This document shows positions 1 through 6,242 of a DNA stretch of 13,344 nucleotides, one piece after another. Origin of the DNA: Streptosporangiaceae bacterium (lineage in GTDB: Bacteria > Actinomycetota > Actinomycetes > Streptosporangiales > Streptosporangiaceae); assembly GCA_025934635.1 (NCBI GenBank), contig JAICWX010000239.1, forward strand, positions 1 through 13,344. Direction: 5' to 3'. The position numbers and the translations under genes are program-made. The stretch's first letter is position 1, and each line of letters begins with the position of its first letter. The notes below the pieces were generated by a model. The model saw only the letters and a program-made list of their open reading frames with translations. It had not been told where the DNA came from and did no database searches.

Positions 1-844
1 GGCCGGCGCCGTCAAGTACCGCGCCGTCAGCCGGCCGCTGGTGCCGGGTCAGGTCTACCCGAACGGGATAGGTCTGCGCGATGGCGCTGACCCGGAAGCT
101 GCCCCGGGGCTGGATCCGCAGGTACGCCCGCGGTACCACCAGGCGTTGTACCCGGTGCATGAGCTGGGTGAAGTCGTCGGCGAGGTCGGCGATGCGCAGC
201 ACCGCGCTGGCGTCGCCGTGCAGCATTTCCGCGATGTGCCGCAGCTCGGCGTAGTGCCAGTCGCCGCCGACGCCCCGCACGTCGCAGACGAACCGGTCGG
301 CGCAGGCACTCAGCGCGGCGTCGAGCGCCGCGGACGTCTCGTGCTCGTTCTTCCCGTCGGTGTACAGCACCGCGTGGCGGACGAAGCCCGCGGCCGGGCT
401 GGCCGCGAAGAGCTCGTTGGCGGCCGTCAGCCACCGCCCGATCTCCGTCCCGCCCTCCGGCCGCAGGCTCATCACCTGGCGCTTGGCCGCCGCCTTGGTC
501 CCGGCGTCGATCACGGCGAGCCCGCCGGCCGCCGGGAAGACGGGCTCGGCCCGGCGGTTGCCCGCGATGATCCCGAGGAGCACCCCGTCCGGGAGGACGT
601 CGATGGCGGCACACGCCGCGCGGTGCGCCTCGTGGATCTTGTTCTCGCCCATCATCGACCGGGACCGGTCCATGATGAGGACCTCGACGGCCGATGCGGC
701 GGGCACTGCCGTCCCGGCCGGATGCGCCGTGACCGTGATGAGCGCCTCGGCCCGGAACACGTCGACCCCGAGGTCACGGGTCGCGTCGAGCTCGATCGTG
801 AAATCCAGGCCGGGTGCCGCTCCGCCATTCACCGGCGCCGTCAT
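1..844 (-). CDS. vWA-domain protein, PknG-linked type (C-terminus beyond window)
   Basis: About 281 codons are visible; the frame stays open to the window edge. The first ~55 residues form a short beta-rich segment, followed by a von Willebrand A domain. All three parts of a metal-ion-dependent adhesion site are present: DRSRS at residues 59-63, Thr133 in GGTEIG, and Asp163 in YTDGKNE. Such proteins bind a divalent metal and a protein partner. Related actinomycete proteins sit beside PknG-like kinases and have a further C-terminal beta domain, so roughly a third of the protein is probably missing here. No signal peptide or membrane segment is seen, so a cytoplasmic role is likely. The start is uncertain: GAGGGG directly abuts the ATG at 844, too close for a normal ribosome site, while an in-frame GTG at 832 would have a 12-nt spacer. 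It lies 91 bp after the kinase stop and is the last visible gene of the cassette. Family is well supported; function is inferred. Confidence 0.85.
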   Translation of the reverse strand, partial: MTAPVNGGAAPGLDFTIELDATRDLGVDVFRAEALITVTAHPAGTAVPAASAVEVLIMDRSRSMMGENKIHEAHRAACAAIDVLPDGVLLGIIAGNRRAEPVFPAAGGLAVIDAGTKAAAKRQVMSLRPEGGTEIGRWLTAANELFAASPAAGFVRHAVLYTDGKNEHETSAALDAALSACADRFVCDVRGVGGDWHYAELRHIAEMLHGDASAVLRIADLADDFTQLMHRVQRLVVPRAYLRIQPRGSFRVSAIAQTYPVRVDLTRHQRPADGAVLDGAG

Positions 845-862
845 CCCCTCGAATGCGTGGCA

Positions 863-905
863 CAGTAGCTGGCTGACAAAACAATCAGTAGCTGGCTGAC
901 AAAAC
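863..905. repeat. Two 20-bp direct repeats upstream of the vWA gene
   Basis: The 20-mer CAGTAGCTGGCTGACAAAAC occurs exactly at 863-882 and again at 886-905, separated by AAT (period 23 bp, about two helical turns). It lies in the 91-bp gap between the kinase stop and the vWA start and is noticeably richer in A/T than its surroundings. On the minus strand each copy ends in TACTG; in the copy nearer the vWA gene this reads TACTGT, a possible -10 element 17 nt before the ATG. No good -35 was found at the usual distance. It may be a paired operator or a recent tandem duplication. Confidence 0.8.
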
Positions 906-935
906 CAACAAGAACCAAATGACCAGAAAGGCAGC

Positions 936-3038
936 TTACGTGCTGACCGCGGTCCGGTCACGCCATCGCCGCATCCCGCGCTGCCACCACCACTCGACCG
1001 GCGGCCGCAGATTATTCGCCAGATCGACCAGGGCGAAGAAGTCTGACCTGGTGACGGCGAAGTTCGCCAGCTCCGGCAGCGTCTCCGCGAGGGCGAGCCA
1101 GTCACCGTCGACTCGTGACATCCCGTACCGGATCTCGGTGCGCAGCCCGATCCGCACCCCGGGGCCGACCCGGAGCTCTTCCACCAGCTTCGCGGCCTTC
1201 GCCAGATCCTCCCCGGCGGGCACGCTAGATCCGGTGACCGCGGCGAGCAGCCGCACGACGGCGACCCGCGCTTCGGGCTCGAAGCGCAGTTCCCGCGCCT
1301 GGAGTTCGCCGGCCAGCCGCTCGGCGGCGGTCACCGCCTCGGCCCGCCGCCCCGCCAGCAGGTGCGTCCGGGCCAGGCCGAAGCCGGCCGCGCCGAGCGC
1401 GGGCGCGGTGTCGGCCACCGCCTCGTAGCGCTGGCACGCCTCGGCCAGGTCATCCCGGATCTCGGCGCAGAAGCCCAGCGCCAGCAGCGGGATCAGGTCA
1501 CCCGGCAGCGCGTCCCTGACCTCGGTGAAATGGCTCGCGGCCGGCCCGGCGGCGCCGCGGGCGAGCGCGATCAGGCCGCAGTACCAGGCCCGGACCCAGG
1601 ACCACTCGGGCAGCCGCGCCTCGCCGAGGGCACGGTCCGCGTCGTCCAGCGCGCCCTGCCGCACGGCCGCGCGGCAGGCGACCAGCTGGGCTTCGCCGCC
1701 GCGGGTCAGGGCGGGATCGTCGGGATCGGATAGCGGCGCGGGCAGCGCCCGCACCGCGTCGGCGGGAGCGGGCGCTTCGAACGGCTCGGCCATCGTGAGC
1801 CGGCCGTCCGCGGTCACCCGGGCCGTGATCCAGTCTTCCAGCGGCCGCGGCGCGCCGAGCCCGCTGTGCCGCGGCTCGGTCATCGTCCCGAACACCGCGG
1901 ACGGCCGCGAGATCCGGCGGGGGGCCGGAGCGGTCGCCACGACCTGCCGGATCACGCCGCTGAGCTGTTCCGCGAACTGGCGGGCGGAGGTGAACCGGCG
2001 CTCCGGTTCGGTGGTGTCGGTGGCGCGGTTCAGCAGCCGGTCCAGCGCGCGGATCCCCGGCGTGCCCAGGTCGCGCAGGTGCCGCCGGCACAGCACCTTG
2101 AGGGTCATGCCGAGGCAGAACAGGTCGAATCCGGCGGTGGGCGCCGCGTGCTCGCGGTCCGTCCGCGGCGGGGCGTAGGCCGGCGTGAAGGCCGTGACCG
2201 GACCCGGGCGGCCCAGCTTCCACACGGCCCCGAAGTCGATGAGCCGCACCCGGTCACGCGGCCCGTCCGCGCCCCGCTCGCCGAACCTGATGATGTTCTC
2301 CGGCTTCACGTCGATGTGCAGCAGGCCCCGGGCGTGCAGGTAGTCGAGCGCCTGGAGGATCTGGAGCCCGTGCGCCAGGATGACCTCGATCCGGTCGTCG
2401 GCCCGGACCGACAGCGGCGTGCCGCGGACGTACTCCAGCACGAGGTAGGGTCCCTCGGGCTCGTAGCCGTAGATCCGGACGATGCTGTCGTGCCGGAGCC
2501 CGGTGAGCGCGTCGCGCTCCAGCCGCGCCGTCTCGGCCACCGCCTGGGTCAGGTCCTTCAGCACCACGTCGGTGCCGAGGTTGCGGTCGTACGCCAGCAG
2601 CGCCGTGCCGAAGGCGCCGGCGCCGAGCTTGCGCTTGATCTCGTAACGCCCGGCGATGACCTGCCCGGGGCGAGCGCCGCCGAAGTCGTACGGGTGGCCG
2701 CAGTTCGGGCAGAACCCGGTGACGCGCGCGGGCACGTCGCCGTCGGCCCGCCCGACCGGCTCCCGGCACTGCGGGCAGAACCGGTTCTCCTCGGCCACGA
2801 CCGTCCCGGTGCGTACGGGCTGCTCGTCGGTATCCGGCGAGATGGCGCCGGACTCCACCAGGCTCAGCCCCCACCACGGTTCGACCCGGACCAGTCCCGT
2901 GCGCGCGGCTTCGTGGGCAGGCACCTGGAGCAGCGGCCGCCGGTCACAGGCCGAGCAGAACCCCTGATCGTCGATCTCGCCCCGGCCGCAATCGGGCCGG
3001 TCGCACCTAACCACGGTCGCACCTAACCACGGTCGCAC
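936..3038 (-). CDS. pknG: PknG-type serine/threonine protein kinase with zinc knuckles and TPR domain
   Basis: This 700-residue protein has the full PknG layout. Two Cys clusters open it: C12/C17/C28/C31, then the rubredoxin-like C88/C91 and C110/C113. The kinase domain spans about 131-365: glycine loop GAGAFG 139-144, Lys161 in VVLK, likely alpha-C Glu174, catalytic HIDVKPEN 241-248 and IDFG 267-270. A TPR region follows (about 445-680). The stretch FTSARQFAEQLSGVIRQVVA after the kinase and the ending LVDLANNLRPP match my recollection of PknG. No membrane segment is present, so it is soluble, as PknG is. Mycobacterial PknG regulates glutamate/2-oxoglutarate metabolism through a forkhead-associated substrate; no such substrate is seen here. 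The catalytic loop and DFG are more canonical than the mycobacterial versions. The GTG at 3038 directly follows the protease TAG and lies inside a triplicated 16-bp repeat; an in-frame GTG at 3014 (codon 9) is the alternative start. Confidence 0.9.
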   Translation of the reverse strand: MRPWLGATVVRCDRPDCGRGEIDDQGFCSACDRRPLLQVPAHEAARTGLVRVEPWWGLSLVESGAISPDTDEQPVRTGTVVAEENRFCPQCREPVGRADGDVPARVTGFCPNCGHPYDFGGARPGQVIAGRYEIKRKLGAGAFGTALLAYDRNLGTDVVLKDLTQAVAETARLERDALTGLRHDSIVRIYGYEPEGPYLVLEYVRGTPLSVRADDRIEVILAHGLQILQALDYLHARGLLHIDVKPENIIRFGERGADGPRDRVRLIDFGAVWKLGRPGPVTAFTPAYAPPRTDREHAAPTAGFDLFCLGMTLKVLCRRHLRDLGTPGIRALDRLLNRATDTTEPERRFTSARQFAEQLSGVIRQVVATAPAPRRISRPSAVFGTMTEPRHSGLGAPRPLEDWITARVTADGRLTMAEPFEAPAPADAVRALPAPLSDPDDPALTRGGEAQLVACRAAVRQGALDDADRALGEARLPEWSWVRAWYCGLIALARGAAGPAASHFTEVRDALPGDLIPLLALGFCAEIRDDLAEACQRYEAVADTAPALGAAGFGLARTHLLAGRRAEAVTAAERLAGELQARELRFEPEARVAVVRLLAAVTGSSVPAGEDLAKAAKLVEELRVGPGVRIGLRTEIRYGMSRVDGDWLALAETLPELANFAVTRSDFFALVDLANNLRPPVEWWWQRGMRRWRDRTAVST

Positions 3039-3046
3039 CTAACCAC
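2999..3046 (-). repeat. Three perfect 16-bp tandem repeats on the protease/kinase junction
   Basis: Read on the minus strand, GTGGTTAGGTGCGACC occurs three times without a mismatch (3046-3031, 3030-3015, 3014-2999). Each copy holds two GTG triplets (positions 1 and 9) and a TAG. Copy 1 supplies the protease stop and, directly after it, the GTG at 3038 used here for the kinase. Copy 3 supplies Val9 of the kinase. Because 16 is not a multiple of three, any change in copy number changes which start reaches the kinase frame, while the protease C-terminus stays the same. Confidence 0.95.
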
Positions 3047-4763
3047 GGTCCTTCTCCTCCATCCGGCGATCGGCCGCCGCCGCGTACTGATCCACAAGCC
3101 CGCGGGCGACGGCGAGGTCGATCGGGGCCTGCCACAGCGCCCGCGCGGCCTGGTCGTGCAGGTCACCGAGCGCGGAGTCCTCGTCGCCGAAGTGCCGCGC
3201 GGCGCGCACCCGGTTCACCTCGAGCGTGCGCCGCAGGTCGTCCAGGCGCTCGTTCCAGCGCCGGGACCGCTGGCTGAACGCCGCCACGTCGGCGAGCGCC
3301 GCGGCGGCGGCCCCGTCGATGGCCGCGAGCTCGGGGGCGGATTCGGCACCGCCAGCGACGGCACCGCCAGCGACGGCACCGCGGGCGACGGCCAGCCTGA
3401 CCCGCAGCCGCGGCGCCTGGGCCCGGGGCAGCGCCGGCGGCCGACGGAACCGCTGCTCGTTCTCGTGGCTGAGCCAGGCGGCCTCAGCCTCGGCCGCCGC
3501 GAGTTCGGTGACCCGTGCCTCGACCTCGGCCGCCGGCCGGCTGGCCGGGGAATCCCCGGCCAGCGGTCCGGGATCCAGCGGTCCGGGATCCAGCGACACC
3601 TCGTACGGCAGGGTTTCCGGCGGCGGCCCGTCGAAGCCGAGTACCAGCCGGACGCCGCGCGACCGGGCCCGGACGGCCAGTGGGCGCAGCACCTCGCGGA
3701 CGAGCGCGCCGGGTGACCGCGCCCGGTCGACGCCGGTGATGACCACCGAAGCCGGCGGTTCACGCCGCAGCAGCCGGTCGGTGAGCTGGGGATCGTCCAC
3801 GGGGAGCCCGAATCGTTCGGCTAGATAATCCGTGACCTCGGCCACCGTCTTGCCGCGGGCGTCGAACGCGGCGTCGATGGTCCCGAGCCCGAGGACCGTA
3901 TCCGGGGGCGCGGCGGTCAATTCGGCCCCGGAGGTCCCGGCGCGGGTGGCCGGGTCCGCCGTGCGGACCAGCCGGACCAGCCAGGTGGTATCCGGGCCGG
4001 CCGCCCCGCCGGGCAGCACCACCGTCCCGGCCCACCCCCCGGTCAGCAGCCCTTTCAGCTCCCGGGTGAGGGCGACCCGCAAGGTATCGCCGGGCCCGAG
4101 TTCCGGCAGCCCGGCGGTGGCCGCGCCCAGCCGGCTGGCGGGCTGGCCGGCCACGTAGGGGCCGAACTGGTCCGGCAGGTACCCGCGGATCGTCTCGGTC
4201 GGCATCATCCAGGCGGCCCGGGCATCCGCGTTGCGGTAGTCCGCCACGACGATGCCGATCACGTGGCCGGCGTGGTCGCCGTCGAGCACCACCACGCCGG
4301 CCCCCGAGTAGCCGGGCTCGATCCACTGCCCGTCGGCGTGCACCCGGTTCAGCAGGCCGAACTCGCCGCCGCGGCCCCCGTCCCCGGCCAGCTCCGCGTC
4401 GGCCGAGATGCCGTAAGGCTCGGCCCGCGGGAAGCCGTGCGCCCGGACCCGGCCGCCGGACAGCGGGGCACACCACAGCCGGGTGTGCGCACCGCACGGC
4501 GTCGGCTCGTCGAGCTCGAGCAGCGCCACGTCACCCCGCCGGGTGTCGCCGCCCCGGTAAACCCACGAACCCGGCATGACGCGCGCCCCGATACGCCATT
4601 CCGGCTGGCAGACGGCACTGGAGACGGTGACCCGCTCGCTGGGGTCCCCGACGACATGCGCGCAGGTGAGCACGTGCCGCTCGTCGAGCAGCACCCCGGC
4701 ACCGCGTCGCCCCCCGCTCACCCGGACCCGCCAGGGATGCTCCGCATGGTGGTGCGTCCCCAT
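3039..4763 (-). CDS. Trypsin-like serine protease fused to a degenerate STAND-like P-loop domain
   Basis: Starting at ATG 4763, the protein has 574 residues. Residues 1-200 form a trypsin-fold protease with a recognisable triad: His36 in LTCAHVV, Asp78 in GDVALLEL and Ser153 in GYSGAGVV. There is no signal peptide, so it is probably intracellular. Residues 235-380 read like the start of a STAND NTPase but lack its key residues: the Walker A position is GGAAGPDT (252-259), with Asp258 where Lys is expected, and the Walker B/DE position is VITGVDRA (341-348). The intervening IDAAFDARGKTVAEV and the following LVREVLRPLA resemble active relatives as I recall them. The C-terminal 170 residues are Ala/Arg-rich and helical, with two pentapeptide repeats. 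It is first in the protease-kinase-vWA cassette. An in-frame ATG at 4820 would add 19 residues but lacks a better ribosome site. The protease call is firm; the dead P-loop call is inference. Confidence 0.8.
   Translation of the reverse strand: MGTHHHAEHPWRVRVSGGRRGAGVLLDERHVLTCAHVVGDPSERVTVSSAVCQPEWRIGARVMPGSWVYRGGDTRRGDVALLELDEPTPCGAHTRLWCAPLSGGRVRAHGFPRAEPYGISADAELAGDGGRGGEFGLLNRVHADGQWIEPGYSGAGVVVLDGDHAGHVIGIVVADYRNADARAAWMMPTETIRGYLPDQFGPYVAGQPASRLGAATAGLPELGPGDTLRVALTRELKGLLTGGWAGTVVLPGGAAGPDTTWLVRLVRTADPATRAGTSGAELTAAPPDTVLGLGTIDAAFDARGKTVAEVTDYLAERFGLPVDDPQLTDRLLRREPPASVVITGVDRARSPGALVREVLRPLAVRARSRGVRLVLGFDGPPPETLPYEVSLDPGPLDPGPLAGDSPASRPAAEVEARVTELAAAEAEAAWLSHENEQRFRRPPALPRAQAPRLRVRLAVARGAVAGGAVAGGAESAPELAAIDGAAAAALADVAAFSQRSRRWNERLDDLRRTLEVNRVRAARHFGDEDSALGDLHDQAARALWQAPIDLAVARGLVDQYAAAADRRMEEKDRG
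3054..3060 (-). promoter_or_regulatory. Shine-Dalgarno of the kinase gene, inside the protease gene
   Basis: The minus strand reads GGAGGAG at 3060-3054. The spacer is 7 nt to the GTG at 3046, which is ideal, and 15 nt to the GTG at 3038, which is the one that opens the kinase frame. A weaker GAAGG (3054-3050) is 11 nt from 3038. The ideal spacing to a GTG that now gives only a 7-codon peptide suggests the ancestral junction had one repeat copy. Confidence 0.65.
3345..3389 (-). repeat. In-frame 15-bp repeats, VA(G/R)GA pentapeptides
   Basis: On the plus strand GGCACCGCCAGCGAC occurs at 3345-3359 and 3360-3374, with a third copy carrying two changes at 3375-3389. The unit is a multiple of three and encodes VARGA-VAGGA-VAGGA in the C-terminal region of the protease (residues 458-472), probably a flexible linker. 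Confidence 0.85.
3561..3595 (-). repeat. In-frame 15-bp duplication, LDPGP pentapeptides
   Basis: CAGCGGTCCGGGATC occurs exactly at 3561-3575 and 3576-3590, followed by a 5-bp partial copy. It encodes LDPGP-LDPGP-L (residues 391-401 of the protease), directly after the P-loop-like region, and probably marks a domain boundary. Confidence 0.85.
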
Positions 4764-4769
4764 CCCCCC

Positions 4770-4775
4770 ACCGTA
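4770..4775 (-). promoter_or_regulatory. Possible -10 of a leaderless promoter for the protease cassette
   Basis: The minus strand reads TACGGT (fits TANNNT), then exactly six G residues, then the ATG at 4763. No Shine-Dalgarno with normal spacing is present, so transcription may begin at or next to the start codon. No convincing -35 was found 16-18 bp upstream. This would separate the cassette from the upstream GH32 gene, whose stop lies 90 bp away. Confidence 0.4.
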
Positions 4776-4791
4776 AAGGGTCTCCGGCACC

Positions 4792-4817
4792 GGTTCTGGA
4801 CGAAGACCGCCAAAACC
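4792..4817. promoter_or_regulatory. Imperfect inverted repeat upstream of the protease gene
   Basis: GGTTCTGG (4792-4799) and CCAAAACC (4810-4817) are complementary at seven of eight positions, with a 10-bp spacer. It lies where a -35 region would be for the candidate promoter at 4770-4775, so it could be an operator. It could also form a weak hairpin after the GH32 gene, although no T-tract follows. Confidence 0.35.
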
Positions 4818-4853
4818 CATCAGACCGAACGGGTGGCCCTCTCCTCTCCCCGA

Positions 4854-6242
4854 TCAGCCCTCCGCGTCCCCGCAGGCCCAGACGGCGAGGCTGGCTCGCT
4901 GCGGCGGTGCCCCCGGGCGCCCCGAGATCTCAGCGTCCAGGCGGTCGTAGGCGCCGTCCCGGTGGCAGATGACGGCGACCGCGGCGGTCGGGCCGAATAC
5001 CTCGAGGACCCCGCCGTCGTACCAGGCGCGGACCTGACCCGCCGTACCGTCGGCGCGGCCGGCCTCCTCGGTCAGCCGCCGGCCGCCCTCGGTGATCTCG
5101 ATGCCGCCCGCGGTGACCCGGATCTGCACGTCCGGCGCGCTCGGCCCGGTGAGCCGCAGCCCGGCCGCGGTAGCGTCGCGGCCGGCCGGCGTGAGGCTGA
5201 ACTCGGCCGCCTGCCCGGACCGGGCCGACAGCGCGATCGCGGCCGAATCGCCCCCGTCCACCAGCCGGCTGACTACGAGCTCACGGCGCGCGTCGTCGAG
5301 CTCGCGGGCCGGCCGCGACCGCAGCGCGCCGCCGTCGTCCAGGACCAGCTCCCGGGGCAGCGACATGACCCCGACCCGGGATCGGTCCGGGCCGGTCAGC
5401 TCGTCCACGTCTTCGCGGAGCCAGCCGAAGGCCACCCGCCGGCCGTCGGCCATGGTCAGCGACTGCGGCGCGTAGTACCGGTGCCCGCCGTCGAGCCGCC
5501 CGGCCGTTGACGGCACGAACCGCTGCCCGTCGATCCGGCCGGTCATCCACATCACCCACGGCGGGTCGGCGTCGCAGACCGACACGATCACGACCACGGT
5601 GCCGCCGAGGACGAACACGTCCGGGCATTCCCAGACCCCGCCGTCCAGGCCGTGATCCGCCGCCGCGGCCCAGACGCCGGCGTACTCCCAGGCCCGCAGG
5701 TCCGCCGACCGGTACAGGAACAACGCCCCGCCCCGGTCTTCCAGGCCGCCGCCGACCACCTGGCACCACCCCGGGCCGTCCCGCCACGCGCTGTGGTCAC
5801 GGAACGCCCGGACCGCCTCGCCCGGCGGCGGGCTGGCGATGACCGGGTTGCCCGGGTCACGGGTCCACCGGTTCAGGTCCTGGTCGGCCGCCGCGGCCAG
5901 GCAGGGCAGCTGGTGCGGGCCGTTCACGCCGGTGTAGAGCAGGTGCGGGCGGCCGTCCGCGACCACCGTGCAGCCGGAGAAGCACCCGTCCCGGTCGGGA
6001 CCGAACGGGTCGGGCTCGAGCGCCACCGGATGATCCTGCCAGCGCCACAGGTCGGGGCTGCTGGCGTGCCCCCAGGCAATGTTCGCGTGCACCGGGCCGG
6101 CCGGGTTGTGCTGGAAGAACAGGTGCACCCGGCCGTTCCACTGGACGAGCCCGTTCGGATCGTTCATCCACCCCCGGGCCGGGGCGAAGTGCAGGACCGG
6201 ACGGGGCCGCCGGTTGTGGTCATCCAACGGCGCGGTCGGCAT
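4854..6242 (-). CDS. Glycoside hydrolase family 32 beta-fructosidase (sucrose/levan type)
   Basis: This 462-residue enzyme shows the GH32 landmarks of a retaining fructosidase that releases fructose from sucrose, inulin or levan. The nucleophile Asp28 is in WMNDPNG (25-31), FSG is at 88-90, the transition-state Asp149 is in FRDHSAW (147-153), and the acid/base Glu205 is in WECPDVF (204-210). A C-terminal beta-sandwich follows the propeller. The usual RDP is RDH here, a variant I recall from some actinobacterial GH32 proteins. No signal peptide is visible, so the enzyme is probably cytoplasmic and would need an imported substrate. Its start overlaps the end of the LtrA-type gene by 23 nt, with GGGAG only 3 nt before the ATG, so translation is probably coupled. 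It is last in the four-gene run. Substrate cannot be read from the sequence. Confidence 0.9.
   Translation of the reverse strand: MPTAPLDDHNRRPRPVLHFAPARGWMNDPNGLVQWNGRVHLFFQHNPAGPVHANIAWGHASSPDLWRWQDHPVALEPDPFGPDRDGCFSGCTVVADGRPHLLYTGVNGPHQLPCLAAAADQDLNRWTRDPGNPVIASPPPGEAVRAFRDHSAWRDGPGWCQVVGGGLEDRGGALFLYRSADLRAWEYAGVWAAAADHGLDGGVWECPDVFVLGGTVVVIVSVCDADPPWVMWMTGRIDGQRFVPSTAGRLDGGHRYYAPQSLTMADGRRVAFGWLREDVDELTGPDRSRVGVMSLPRELVLDDGGALRSRPARELDDARRELVVSRLVDGGDSAAIALSARSGQAAEFSLTPAGRDATAAGLRLTGPSAPDVQIRVTAGGIEITEGGRRLTEEAGRADGTAGQVRAWYDGGVLEVFGPTAAVAVICHRDGAYDRLDAEISGRPGAPPQRASLAVWACGDAEG

Noticed and set aside
41..868. Plus-strand frame opposite the vWA gene
   Set aside because: The minus-strand frame contains a full MIDAS motif set; the plus frame has no motif and covers the vWA start region only by chance.
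863..905. Insertion-sequence ends or phage attachment site
   Set aside because: The copies are direct, 3 bp apart, with no transposase or integrase gene nearby; a local tandem duplication is simpler.
4764..4820. Longer start of the protease at ATG 4820
   Set aside because: The extra 19 residues resemble no protease N-terminus and cover the candidate -10 and dyad; no ribosome site precedes 4820. It cannot be fully excluded.
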